Assembly: GCF_026212465.1 (NCBI RefSeq)
Contig: NC_080049.1
Span: forward strand, 15,629,208 to 15,693,207
Length of the DNA stretch: 64,000 nucleotides
Direction: 5' to 3'
From: Amaranthus tricolor
Lineage: Eukaryota > Streptophyta > Magnoliopsida > Caryophyllales > Amaranthaceae
Part shown: positions 50,449 through 62,368 of the stretch, one piece after another
Position numbering within the stretch: the stretch's first letter is position 1
Layout of the letters: each line of letters opens with the position of its first letter
Program-made: the position numbers and the translations under genes
The notes under the pieces: generated by a model
Told to the model about the DNA's origin: nothing
Databases searched by the model: none
What the model saw: the letters and a program-made list of their open reading frames with translations, nothing else

Positions 50449-51630
50449 CATCGTAATATGATCGAAATTGCGTGTTAAGTTGCGATTTTAAGGGTTTTTA
50501 AGCGTTTTTGCCACTTTTGCGCATAAAGTAGCTCAAACTTTGTTTGTTTTGCATGTAACTTGGCACACAACACTATTTGGTATATATTATTGTGTTGAAG
50601 TGGTTAGAATTTAAAATCATAGTCATATGCTAGAAATTGCGTGTTAAGTTTCGATTTTAAGGGTTTCTAAGCGTTTTTGCCACTTTTGCGCAAAAAGTAG
50701 TTCTAACCTGGTTTGTTTTGCACCAAACTAGGCACACAACACTCTTTGGCATATATTATTGTGTTGAAGTGGTTAGAATTGAACATCATAGTCATATGCT
50801 AGAAATTACAAGTTAAGTTGCGATTTTAAGGGTTTTTAAGTATTTTTTCCACTTTTGCGCATAAATTAGCTCAAACTTGGATTTTTTTGTACGAAACTTG
50901 GCACACAACACTATTTGGTATATATTATTGTGTTGAAGTGGTTACAATAGAAAATCATAGTCATATACTAGAAATTACGTGTTAAGTTGCCATTTTAAGA
51001 GTTTTTAAGCGTTCTTGCCACTTTTGCGCATATAGTAGCTCAAACTTGGTTTGTTTAGCTCGAAACTTGGCACACATGAAAATTTGGTATATATTATTGT
51101 TTTGAAGTGGTTATAATTGAAAATCATAGTCATATGCTAGAAATTACGTGTAAAGTTGCGATTTTAACGGTTTGGCGTTTTTGCCACTTTTGCGCATAAA
51201 GTAGCTCAAACTTGGTTTGTTTTGCACGCAACTTGGCACACAATAGTATTTGGTATACATTATTATGTTGAAATGGTTAAAACAGAAAATCATAGTCATA
51301 TTCTTGAAATTACGTGTTAAGTTGAGCTTTTAAGGGTTTTTATGAGTTTTTTTGCCACTTTTGGGCAAAAAGTAGTTCAAACTTGGTTTGTTTTGCACGA
51401 AACTTGGCACAAAACACTATTTGGTATATATTATTGTGTTGAAGTGCTTAGAATTGAAAATCATAGTCATATACTAGAAATTACGTGTTAGGTTACGATT
51501 TTAAGGCTTTTTATGCGTTTTTTCCCCTTTTGCGCATAAAGTAGTTCAAACTTGGTTAGTTTTGCAAGAAACTTGGCACACAACACTATTTGGTAAATAT
51601 TATTGTGTTGAAGTGGTTAGAATTGAAAAT
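50449..51630. repeat. HOR F copy 10, 7-monomer (m4/m9 fused)
   Basis: 1182 bp: m1, m2, m3, m4/m9 hybrid, m10, m11, m12. The hybrid begins TTCTTGCCAC with GCATATAGTAGC (m4) and continues GTTTAGCTCG with ACATGAAAATTTGG (m9), so five monomers were removed in one exchange. The next copy repeats the same order at exactly 1182 bp, with only a few differences visible. Confidence 0.88.
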
Positions 51631-52812
51631 CATCGTAATATGATCGAAATTGCGTGTTAAGTTGCGATTTTAAGGGTTTTTAAGCGTTTTTGCCACTTTT
51701 GCGCATAAAGTAGCTCAAACTTTGTTTGTTTTGCATGTAACTTGGCACACAACACTATTTGGTATATATTATTGTGTTGAAGTGGTTAGAATTTAAAATC
51801 ATAGTCATATGCTAGAAATTGCGTGTTAAGTTTCGATTTTAAGGGTTTCTAAGCGTTTTTGCCACTTTTGCGCAAAAAGTAGCTCTAACCTGGTTTGTTT
51901 TGCACCAAACTAGGCACACAACACTCTTTGGCATATATTATTGTGTTGAAGTGGTTAGAATTGAACATCATAGTCATATGCTAGAAATTACAAGTTAAGT
52001 TGCGATTTTAAGGGTTTTTAAGTGTTTTTTCCACTTTTGCGCATAAATTAGCTCAAACTTGGATTTTTTTGTACGAAACTTGGCACACAACACTATTTGG
52101 TATATATTATTGTGTTGAAGTGGTTACAATAGAAAATCATAGTCATATACTAGAAATTACGTGTTAAGTTGCCATTTTAAGAGTTTTTAAGCGTTCTTGC
52201 CACTTTTGCGCATATAGTAGCTCAAACTTGGTTTGTTTAGCTCGAAACTTGGCACACATGAAAATTTGGTATATATTATTGTGTTGAAGTGGTTATAATT
52301 GAAAATCATAGTCATATGCTAGAAATTACGTGTAAAGTTGCGATTTTAACGGTTTGGCGTTTTTGCCACTTTTGCGCATAAAGTAGCTCAAACTTGGTTT
52401 GTTTTGCACGCAACTTGGCACACAATAGTATTTGGTATACATTATTATGTTGAAATGGTTAAAACAGAAAATCATAGTCATATTCTTGAAATTACGTGTT
52501 AAGTTGAGCTTTTAAGGGTTTTTATGAGTTTTTTTGCCACTTTTGGGCAAAAAGTAGTTCAAACTTGGTTTGTTTTGCACGAAACTTGGCACAAAACACT
52601 ATTTGGTATATATTATTGTGTTGAAGTGCTTAGAATTGAAAATCATAGTCATATACTAGAAATTACGTGTTAGGTTACGATTTTAAGGCTTTTTATGCGT
52701 TTTTTCCCCTTTTGCGCATAAAGTAGTTCAAACTTGGTTAGTTTTGCAAGAAACTTGGCACACAACACTATTTGGTAAATATTATTGTGTTGAAGTGGTT
52801 AGAATTGAAAAT
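51631..52812. repeat. HOR F copy 11, 7-monomer, near-identical to copy 10
   Basis: 1182 bp with the same m4/m9 breakpoint as copy 10. Differences seen by eye are few (for example TATTGTGTTG here against TATTGTTTTG, and GTAGCTCTAACC against GTAGTTCTAACC). The pair is a tandem duplication of an already shortened HOR and is among the youngest events in the window. Confidence 0.88.
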
Positions 52813-54841
52813 CATCGTAATATGATCGAAATTGCGTGTTAAGTTGCGATTTTAAGGGGTTTTTAAGCGTTTTTGCCACTTTTGCGCATAAAGTAGCTCA
52901 AACTTTGTTTGTTTTGCATGTAACTTGGCACACAACACTATTTGGTATATATTATTGTGTTGAAGTGGTTAGAATTTAAAATCATAGTCATATGCTAGAA
53001 ATTGCGTGTTAAGTTTCGATTTTAAGGGTTTCTAAGCGTTTTTGCCACTTTTGCGCAAAAAGTAGCTCTAACCTGGTTTGTTTTGCACCAAACTAGGCAC
53101 ACAACACTCTTTGGCATATATTATTGTGTTGAAGTGGTTAGAATTGAACATCATAGTCATATGCTAGAAATTACAAGTTAAGTTGCGATTTTAAGGGTTT
53201 TTAAGTCTTTTTTCCACTTTTGCGCATAAATTAGCTCAAACTTGGATTTTTTTGTATGAAACTTGGCACACAACACTATTTGGTATATATTATTGTGTTG
53301 AAGTGGTTACAATAGAAAATCATAGTCATATACTAGAAATTACGTGTTAAGTTGCCATTTTAAGAGTTTTTAAGCGTTCTTGCCACTTTTGCGCATATAG
53401 TAGCTCAAACTTGGTTTGTTATGCACGAAACGTGGAGCACAACACAATTTGGTATATATTATTGTGTTAACGTAGTTAAAATTCAAAATCATAGTCATAT
53501 GCTAGAAATTACGTGTTAAGTTGTGATTTTAAGGGTTTGTAAGCGTTTTTGCCACTTTTGCTCATAAAGTAGCTCAAACTTGGTTTGTTTTGCACGCAAC
53601 ATGGCACACAACAGTAACTGGTATACATTATTATGTTGAAGTGGTTAGAATAGAAAATCATACTCATATGCTAGAAATTACGTATTAAGTTGCCATTTTA
53701 AGAGTTTTAAGCGTTCTTGCCACTTTTGCGCATAAAGTACCTCAAACTTGGTTTGTTATGCACGAAACGTGGAGCACAACACAATTTGGTATATATTATT
53801 GTGTTAAATTGGTTAAAATTCAAAATCATAGTCATATGCTAGAAATTACGTGTTAAGTTGCGATTTTAAGGGTTTGTAAGCGTTTTTGCCACTTTTGCTC
53901 ATAAAGTAGCTCAAACTTGGTTTGTTTTGCAGCAACATGGCACACAACAGTATTTGGTATACATTATTATGTTGAAGTAGTTAGAATAGAAAATCATACT
54001 CATATACTAGAAATTACGTGTTAAGTTGAGCTTTTAAGGGTTTTTATGAGTTTTTTTCGCCACTTTTGGGCATAAAGTAGTTCAAACTTGGTTTGTTTTG
54101 CACGAAACTTGGCACACAACACTATTTGGTATATATTATTGTGTTGAAGTGGTTAAAATTGAAACTCATAGTCATATGCTTGAAATTACGTGTTAAGTTG
54201 CGATTTTAAGGGTTTTTAAGCGTTTTTGCCACTTTTGCGCATAAAGTAGCTCAAACATGGTTTGTTTAGCTCGAAACTTGGCACACATGACAATTTGGTA
54301 TATATTATTGTGTTGAAGTGGTTATAATTGAAAATCATAGTCATATGCTAGAAATTACGTGTAAAGTTGCGATTTTAACGGTTTGGCGTTTTTGCCACTT
54401 TTGCGCATAAAGTAGCTCAAACTTGGTTTGTTTTGCACGCAACTTGGCACACAATAGTATTTGGTATACATTATTATGTTGAAATGGTTAGAATAGAAAA
54501 TCATAGTCATATTCTTGAAATTACGTGTTAAGTTGAGCTTTTAAGGGTTTTTATGTGTTTTTTTGCCACTTTTGGGCAAAAAGTAGTTCAAACTTGGTTT
54601 GTTTTGCACGAAACTTGGCACAAAACACTATTTGGTATATATTATTGTGTTGAAGTGCTTAGAATTGAAAATCATAGTCATATACTAGAAATTACGTGTT
54701 AGGTTACGATTTTAAGGCTTTTTATGCGTTTTTTCCCCTTTTGCGCATAAAGTAGTTCAAACTTGGTTAGTTTTGCAAGAAACTTGGCACACAACACTAT
54801 TTGGTAAATATTATTGTGTTGAAGTGGTTAGAATTGAAAAT
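52813..54841. repeat. HOR F copy 12, canonical 12-monomer
   Basis: 2029 bp with m1-m12 in order. Private variants TTTTGCAGCAACATGG (about 53927) and GAAGTAGTTAG (53974) recur in copy 13 at an offset of 3568 bp, so part of this copy was duplicated again. Confidence 0.84.
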
Positions 54842-57800
54842 CATCGTAATATGATCGAAATTGCGTGTTAAGTTGCGATTTTAAGGGTTTTTAAGCGTTT
54901 TTGCCACTTTTGCGCATAAAGTAGCTCAAACTTTGTTTGTTTTGCATGTAACTTGGCACACAACACTATTTGGTATATATTATTGTGTTGAAGTGGTTAG
55001 AATTTAAAATCATAGTCATATGCTAGAAATTGCGTGTTAAGTTTCGATTTTAAGGGTTTCTAAGCGTTTTTGCCACTTTTGCGCAAAAAGTAGCTCTAAC
55101 CTGGTTTGTTTTGCACCAAACTAGGCACACAACACTCTTTGGCATATATTATTGTGTTGAAGTGGTTAGAATTGAACATCATAGTCCATATGCTAGAAAT
55201 TACAAGTTAAGTTGCGATTTTAAGGGTTTTTAAGTGTTTTTTCCACTTTTGCGCATAAATTAGCTCAAACTTGGATTTTTTTGTACGAAACTTGGCACAC
55301 AACACTATTTGGTATATATTATTGTGTTGAAGTGGTTACAATAGAAAATCATAGTCATATACTAGAAATTACGTGTTAAGTTGCCATTTTAAGAGTTTTT
55401 AAGCGTTCTTGCCACTTTTGCGCATATAGTAGCTCAAACTTGGTTTGTTATGCACGAAACGTGGAGCACAACACAATTTGGTATATATTATTGTGTTAAC
55501 GTGGTTAAAATTCAAAATCATAGTCATATGCTAGAAATTACGTGTTAAGTTGCGATTTTTAAGGGTTTGTAAGCGTTTTTGCCACTTTTGCACATAAAGT
55601 AGCTCAAACTTGGTTTGTTTTGCACGCAACATGGCACACAACAGTATTTGGTATACATTATTATGTTGAAGTGGTTAGAATAGAAAATCATACTCATATA
55701 CTAGAAATTACGTGTTAAGTTGAGCTTTTAAGGGTTTTTATGAGTTTTTTTTCGCCACTTTTGGGCATAAAGTAGTTCAAACTTGGTTTGTTTTGCACGA
55801 AACTTGGCACACAACACTATTTGGTATATATTATTGTGTTAAAGTGGTTAAAATTCAAAATCATAGTCATATGCTAGAAATTACGTGTTAAGTTGCGATT
55901 TTAAGGGTTTGTAAGCGTTTTTGCCACTTTTGCTCATAAAGTAGCTCAAACTTGGTTTGTTTTGCACGCAACGTGGCACACAACAGTATTTGGTATACAT
56001 TATTATGTTGAAGTGGTTAGAATAGAAAATCATACTCATATGCTAGAAATTACGTGTTAAGTTGAGCTTTTAAGGGTTTTTATGAGTTTTTTTCGCCACT
56101 TTTGGGCATAAAGTAGTTCAAAACTTGGTTTGTTTTGCACGAAATTTGGCACACAACACTATTTGGTATATATTATTGTGTTGAAGTGGTTAGAATTGAA
56201 ACTCATAGTCATATGCTTGAAATTACGTGTTAAGTTGCGATTTTAAGGGTTTTTAAGCGTTTTTGCCACTTTTGCGCATAAAGTAGCTCAAACTTGGTTT
56301 GTTTAGCTCGAAACTTGGCACACAACACAATTTGGTATATATTATTGTGTTGAACTGGTTAAAATTGAAAATCATAGTCATATGCTAGAAAATTACGTGT
56401 AAATATGCGATTTTAAACGGTTTGTAAGCGTTTTTGCCACTTTTGCGCATAAAGTAGCTCAAACTTGGTTTGTTTTGCACGCAACTTGGCACACAATAGT
56501 ATTTGGTATACATTATTATGTTGAAATGGTTAGAATAGAAAATCATAGTCATATGCTTGAAATTACGTGTTAAGTTGAGCTTTTAAGGGTTTTTATGAGT
56601 TTTTTTCGCCACTTTTTGGGCATAAAGTAGTTCAAACTTGGTTTGTTTTGCACCAAACTAGGCACACAACACTCTTTGGCATATATTATTGTGTTGAAGT
56701 GGTTAGAATTGAACATCATAGTCCATATGCTAGAAATTACGTGTTAAGTTGCGATTTTAAGGGTTTTTAAGTGTTTTTGCCACTTTTGCGCATAAAGTAG
56801 CTCAAACTTGGATTTTTTTGTACGAAACTTGCCACACAACACTATTTGGTATATATTATTGTGTTGAAGTGGTTACAATAGAAAATCATAGTCATATACT
56901 AGAAATTACGTGTTAAGTTGCCATTTTAAGAGTTTTTAAGCGTTCATGCCACTTTTGCACATATAGTAGCTTAAACTTGGTTTGTTATGCACGAAACGTG
57001 GAGCACAACACAATTTGGTATATATTATTGTGTTAACGTGGTTAAAATTCAAAATCATAGTCATATGCTAGAAATTACGTGTTAAGTTGCGATTTTAAGG
57101 GTTTGTAAGCGTTTTTTGCCACTTTTGCTCATAAAGTAGCTCAAACTTGGGTTGTTTTGCACGCAACATGGCACACAACAGAATTTGGTATAGATTATTA
57201 TGTTGAAATGGTTAGAATAGAAAATCATACTCATATGCTAGAAATTACGTATTAAGTTGCCATTTTAAGAGTTTTTAAGCGTTCTTGCCACTTTTGCGCA
57301 TAAAGTATCTCAAACTTGGTTTGTTATGCACGAAACGTGGAGCACAACACAATTTGGTATATATTATTGTGTTAAAGTGGTTAAAATTCAAAATCATAGT
57401 CATATGCTAGAAATTACGTGTTAAGTTGCGATTTTAAGGGTTTGTAAGCGTTTTTGCCACTTTTGCTCATAAAGTAGCTCAAACTTGGTTTGTTTTGCAG
57501 CAACATGGCACACAACAGTATTTGGTATACATTATTATGTTGAAGTAGTTAGAATAGAAAATCATACTCATATACTAGAAATTACGTGTTAAGTTGAGCT
57601 TTTAAGGGTTTTTATGAGTTTTTTTTCGCCACTTTTGGGCATAAAGTAGTTCAAACTTGGTTTGTTTTGCACGAAACATGGCACACAACACTATTTGGTA
57701 TATATTATTGTGTTGAAGTGGTGAAAATTGAAACTCATAGTCATATGCTTGAAATTACGTATTAAGTTGCGATTTTAAGGGTTTTTAAGCGTTTTTGCCA

Positions 57801-58583
57801 CTTTTGCGCATAAAGTAACTCAAACATGGTTTGTTTAGCTCGAAACTTGGCACACATGACAATTTGGTATATATTATTGTTTTGAAGTGGTTATAATTGA
57901 AAATCATAGTCATATGCTAGAAATTACGTGTTAAGTTGCCATTTTAAGAGTTTTTAAGCGTTCTTGCCACTTTTGCGCATATAGTAGCTCAAACTTGGTT
58001 TGTTTAGCTCGAAACTTGGCACACATGAAAATTTGGTATATATTATTGTTTTGAAGTGGTTATAATTGAAAATCATAGTCATATGCTAGAAATTACGTGT
58101 AAAGTTGCGATTTTAACGGTTTGGCGTTTTTGCCACTTTTGCGCATAAAGTAGCTCAAACTTGGTTTGTTTTGCACGCAACTTGGCACACAATAGTATTT
58201 GGTATACATTATTATGTTGAAATGGTTAAAACAGAAAATCATAGTCATATTCTTGAAATTACGTGTTAAGTTGAGCTTTTAAGGGTTTTTATGATGATTT
58301 TTTTGCCACTTTTGGGCAAAAAGTAGTTCAAACTTGGTTTGTTTTGCACGAAACTTGGCACAAAACACTATTTGGTATATATTATTGTGTTGAAGTGCTT
58401 AGAATTGAAAATCATAGTCATATACTAGAAATTACGTGTTAGGTTACGATTTTAAGGCTTTTTATGCGTTTTTTCCCCTTTTGCGCATAAAGTAGTTCAA
58501 ACTTGGTTAGTTTTGCAAGAAACTTGGCACACAAACACTATTTGGTAAATATTATTGTGTTGAAGTGGTTAGAATTGAAAAAT
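54842..58583. repeat. HOR F copy 13, 22-monomer compound
   Basis: 3742 bp. By-eye order: m1-m4, m5/m7, m8/m6, m7-m10, m8/m2 hybrid (about 56590-56760), m3-m8, m9/m3 hybrid, m4/m9 hybrid, m10-m12. The two m2 segments share a private extra C in CATAGTCCATATG (about 55184 and 56719), so one derives from the other. The m4/m9 junction (about 57960-58120) is the same one seen in copies 10 and 11. Confidence 0.8.
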
Positions 58584-60618
58584 CATCGTAATATGATCGA
58601 AATTGCGTGTTAAGTTGCGATTTTAAGGGTTTTTAAGCGTTTTTTGCCACTTTTGCGCATAAAGTAGCTCAAACTTTGTTTGTTTTGCATGTAACTTGGC
58701 ACACAACACTATTTGGTATATATTATTGTGTTGAAGTGGTTAGAATTTAAAATCATAGTCATATGCTAGAAATTGCGTGTTAAGTTTCGATTTTAAGGGT
58801 TTCTAAGCGTTTTTGCCACTTTTGCGCAAAAAGTAGCTCTAACCTGGTTTGTTTTGCACCAAACTAGGCACACAACACTCTTTGGCATATATTATTGTGT
58901 TGAAGTGGTTAGAATTGAACATCATAGTCATATGCTAGAAATTACAAGTTAAGTTGCGATTTTAAGGGTTTTTAAGTGTTTTTTCCACTTTTGCGCATAA
59001 ATTAGCTCAAACTTGGATTTTTTTGTACGAAACTTGGCACACAACACTATTTGGTATATATTATTGTGTTGAAGTGGTTACAATAGAAAATCATAGTCAT
59101 ATACTAGAAATTACGTGTTAAGTTGCCATTTTAAGAGTTTTTAAGCGTTCTTGCCACTTTTGCGCATATAGTAGCTCAAACTTGGTTTGTTATGCACGAA
59201 ACGTGGAGCACAACACAATTTGGTATATATTATTGTGTTAACGTGGTTAAAATTCAAAATCATAGTCATATACTAGAAATTACGTGTTAAGTTGCGATTT
59301 TAAGGGTTTGTAAGCGTTTTTGCCACTTTTGCTCATAAAGTAGCTCAAACTTGGTTTGTTTTGCACGTAACATGGCACACAACAGTATTTGGTATACATT
59401 ATTATGTTGAAGTGGTTAGAATAGAAAATCATACTCATATGCTAGAAATTACGTATTAAGTTGCCATTTTAAGAGTTTTTAAGCGTTCTTGCCACTTTTG
59501 CGCATAAAGTAGCTCAAACTTGGTTTGTTATGCACGAAACGTGGAGCACAACACAATTTGGTATATATTATTGTGTTAAAGTGGTTAAAATTCAAAATCA
59601 TAGTCATATGCTAGAAATTACGTGTTAAGTTGCGATTTTAAGGGTTTGTAAGCGTTTTTGCCACTTTTGCTCATAAAGTAGCTCAAACTTGGTTTGTTTT
59701 GCACGCAACGTGGCACACAACAGTATTTGGTATACATTATTATGTTGAAGTGGTTAGAATAGAAAATCATACTCATATGCTAGAAATTACGTGTTAAGTT
59801 GAGCTTTTAAGGGTTTTTATGTGTTTTTTTCGCCACTTTTGGGCATAAAGTAGTTCAAACTTGGTTTGTTTTGCACGAAACTTGGCACACAACACTATTT
59901 GGTATATATTATTGTGTTGAAGTGGTTAGAATTGAAACTCATAGTCATATGCTTGAAATTACGTGTTAAGTTGCGATTTTAAGGGTTTTTAAGCGTTTTT
60001 GCCACTTTTGCGCATAAAGTAGCTCAAACTTGGTTTGTTTAGCTCGAAACTTGGCACACAACACAATTTGGTATATATTATTGTGTTGAAGTGGTTATAA
60101 TTGAAAATCATAGTCATATGCTAGAAATTACGTGTAAAGTTGCGATTTTAACGGTTTGTAAGCGTTTTTGCCACTTTTGCGCATAAAGTAGCTCAAACTT
60201 GGTTTGTTTTGCACGCAACTTGACACACAATAGTATTTGGTATACATTATTATGTTGAAATGGTTAGAATAGAAAATCATAGTCATATTCTTGAAATTAC
60301 GTGTTAAGTTGAGCTTTTAAGGGTTTTTATGAGTTTTTTTGCCACTTTTGGGCAAAAAGTAGTTCAAACTTGGTTTGTTTTGCACGAAACTTGGCACAAA
60401 ACACTATTTGGTATATATTATTGTGTTGAAGTGCTTAGAATTGAAAATCATAGTCACATAGTAGAAATTACGTGTTAGGTTACGATTTTAAGGGTTTTTA
60501 AGCGTTTTTTCCCCTTTTGCGCATAAAGTAGTTCAAACTTGGTTAGTTTTGCAAAAAACTTGGCACACAAACACTATTTGGTAAATATTATTGTGTTGAA
60601 GTGGTTAGAATTGAAAAT
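58584..60618. repeat. HOR F copy 14, canonical 12-monomer
   Basis: 2035 bp with m1-m12 in canonical order. It differs from copy 15 by scattered substitutions such as CACGTAACATGG in m5 and TATGTGTTTTTTTCGCC at the m7/m8 border. Confidence 0.85.
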
Positions 60619-60655
60619 CATCGTAATATGATCGAAATTGCGTGTTAAGTTGCGA

Positions 60656-60688
60656 TTTTAAGGGTTTTTAAGCGTTTTTGCCACTTTT
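60656..60688. other. four helically phased T tracts (example; present in most monomers)
   Basis: T runs at 60656-60659, 60665-60669, 60675-60679 and 60685-60688 have centres 9.5, 10 and 9.5 bp apart. This matches the DNA helical repeat. The pattern (ATTTTAAG, GGTTTTTAAG, CGTTTTTGCC, ACTTTTGCGC) spans the monomer boundary and is kept in most monomers. Phased A/T tracts are known to bend DNA, so curvature and nucleosome phasing are inferred, not shown. Confidence 0.6.
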
Positions 60689-60840
60689 GCGCATAAAGTA
60701 GCTCAAACTTTGTTTGTTTTGCATGTAACTTGGCACAGAACACTATTTGGTATATATTATTGTGTTGAAGTGGTTAGAATTTAATATCATAGTCATATGC
60801 TAAAAATTACGTGTTAAGTTTCGATTTTAAGGGTTTCTAA
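60672..60840. repeat. monomer subtype m1 (reference)
   Basis: 169 bp. Diagnostic variants are AAACTTTGTTTG, GCATGTAAC, AGAATTTAA and the tail GTTTCGATTTTAAGGGTTTCTAA. In this copy CACACAAC is CACAGAAC. Confidence 0.85.
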
Positions 60841-61010
60841 GCGTTTTTTGCCACTTTTGCGCATAAAGTAGCTCTAACCTGGTTTGTTTTGCACCAAACT
60901 AGGCACACAACACTCTTTGGCATATATTATTGTGTTGAAGTGGTTAGAATTGAACATCATAGTCATATGCTAGAAATTACAAGTTAAGTTGCGATTTTAA
61001 GGGTTTTTAA
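60841..61010. repeat. monomer subtype m2 (reference)
   Basis: 170 bp. Diagnostic variants are CTCTAACCTGG, CACCAAACTAGG, CTCTTTGGCATATATT, GAATTGAACATC and ATTACAAGTTAAG. This is the most distinctive subtype, useful for recognising phase and HOR joins. Confidence 0.87.
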
Positions 61011-61179
61011 GTGTTTTTTCCACTTTTGCGCATAAATTAGCTCAAACTTGGATTTTTTTGTACGAAACTTGGCACACAACACTATTTGGTATATATTATT
61101 GTGTTGAAGTGGTTACAATAGAAAAGCATAGTCATATACTAGAAATTACGTGTTAAGTTGCCATTTTAAGAGTTTTTAA
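61011..61179. repeat. monomer subtype m3 (reference)
   Basis: 169 bp. Starts GTGTTTTTTCCAC. Diagnostic variants are CATAAATTAGC, TTGGATTTTTTTGTACG, GGTTACAATAG, CATATACTAG and the tail GTTGCCATTTTAAGAG. Confidence 0.86.
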
Positions 61180-61349
61180 GCGTTCTTGCCACTTTTGCGC
61201 ATATAGTAGCTCAAACTTGGTTTGTTATGCACGAAACGTGGGAGCACAACACAATTTGGTATATATTATTGTGTTAACGTGGTTAAAATTCAAAATCATA
61301 GTCATATGCTAGAAATTAAGTGTTAAGTTGCGATTTTAAGGGTTTGTAA
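61180..61349. repeat. monomer subtype m4 (reference)
   Basis: 170 bp. Starts GCGTTCTTGCCAC. Diagnostic variants are GCATATAGTAGC, GTTATGCACG, AACGTGGGAGCAC (usually GTGGAGCAC), GTTAACGTGG, AAAATTCAAAATC and GGTTTGTAA. Confidence 0.86.
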
Positions 61350-61518
61350 GCGTTTTTGCCACTTTTGCTCATAAAGTAGCTCAAACTTGGTTTGTTTTGC
61401 ACGCAACATGGCACACAACAGTATTTGGTATACATTATTATGTTGAAGTGGTTAGAATAGAAAATCATACTCATATGCTAGAAATTACGTATTAAGTTGC
61501 CATTTTAAGAGTTTTTAA
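61350..61518. repeat. monomer subtype m5 (reference)
   Basis: 169 bp. Diagnostic variants are TTTTGCTCATAAAG, CACGCAACATGG, AACAGTATTTGGTATACATT, ATTATGTTG, AATCATACTC, ACGTATTAAG and the tail GCCATTTTAAGAG. m4-m5 resembles m6-m7, which suggests an ancestral two-monomer duplication inside the unit. Confidence 0.85.
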
Positions 61519-61687
61519 GCGTTCTTGCCACTTTTGCGCATAAAGTAGCTCAAACTTGGTTTGTTATGCACGAAACGTGGAGCACAACACAATTTGGTAT
61601 ATATTATTGTGTTAAAGTGGTTAAAATTCAAAATCATAGTCATATGCTAGAAATTACGTGTTAAGTTGCGATTTTAAGGGTTTGTAA
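61519..61687. repeat. monomer subtype m6 (reference)
   Basis: 169 bp. Like m4 (GCGTTCTTGCCAC, GTTATGCACG, GTGGAGCAC, AAAATTCAAAATC) but with GCATAAAGTAGC rather than GCATATAGTAGC, and GTTAAAGTGG rather than GTTAACGTGG. Confidence 0.85.
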
Positions 61688-61856
61688 GCGTTTTTGCCAC
61701 TTTTGCTCATAAAGTAGCTTAAACCTTGTTTGTTTTGCACGCAACGTGGCACACAACAGTATTTGGTATACATTATTATGTTGAAGTGCTTAGAATAGAA
61801 AATCATACTCATATGCTAGAAATTACGTGTTAAGTTGAGCTTTTAAGGGTTTTTAT
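61688..61856. repeat. monomer subtype m7 (reference)
   Basis: 169 bp. Like m5 (GCTCATAAAG, AACAGTATTTGG, AATCATACTC) but with GCAACGTGG and the tail GTTGAGCTTTTAAGGG followed by TTTTTAT. Confidence 0.85.
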
Positions 61857-62028
61857 GAGTTTTTTTCGCCACTTTTGGGCATAAAGTAGTTCAAACTTGG
61901 TTTGTTTTGCACGAAACTTGGCACACAACACTATTTGGTATATATTATTGTGTTGAAGTGGTTAGAATTGAAACTCATAGTCATATGCTTGAAATTACGT
62001 GTTAAATTGCGATTTTAAGGGTTTGTAA
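61857..62028. repeat. monomer subtype m8 (reference)
   Basis: 172 bp. Starts GAGTTTTTTTCGCCAC. Diagnostic variants are TTTTGGGCATAAAG, GTAGTTC, GAATTGAAACTC and ATGCTTGAAATTACG. It takes part in most of the hybrid monomers seen (m8/m6, m8/m1, m8/m2). Confidence 0.85.
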
Positions 62029-62199
62029 GCGTTTTTGCCACTTTTTGCGCATAAAGTAGCTCAAACTTGGTTTGTTTAGCTCGAAACTTAGCACACAACA
62101 CAATTTGGTATATATTATTGTGTTGAAGTGGTTATAATTGAAAATCATAGTCATATGCTAGAAATTACGTGTAAAGTTGCGATTTTAAACGGTTTGTAA
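62029..62199. repeat. monomer subtype m9 (reference)
   Basis: 171 bp here. Diagnostic variants are GTTTAGCTCG, ACACAATTTGG, GGTTATAATTG, ACGTGTAAAG and the tail ATTTTAACGGTTTG (here with an extra A). Several copies lack TAA in the next step (GGTTTGGCG). Confidence 0.85.
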
Positions 62200-62368
62200 G
62201 CGTTTTTGCCACTTTTGCGCATAAAGTAGCTCAAACTTGGTTTGTTTTGCACGCAACTTGGCACACAATAGTATTTGGTATACATTATTATGTTGAAATG
62301 TTTAGAATAGAAAATCATAGTCATATTCTTGAAATTACGTGTTAAGTTGAGCTTTTAAGGGTTTTTAT
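62200..62368. repeat. monomer subtype m10 (reference)
   Basis: 169 bp. Diagnostic variants are CACGCAACTTGG, ACAATAGTATTTGG, TATTATGTTGAAATG, AGAATAG, CATATTCTTGAAATTACG and the tail GTTGAGCTTTTAAGGG. Confidence 0.85.
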
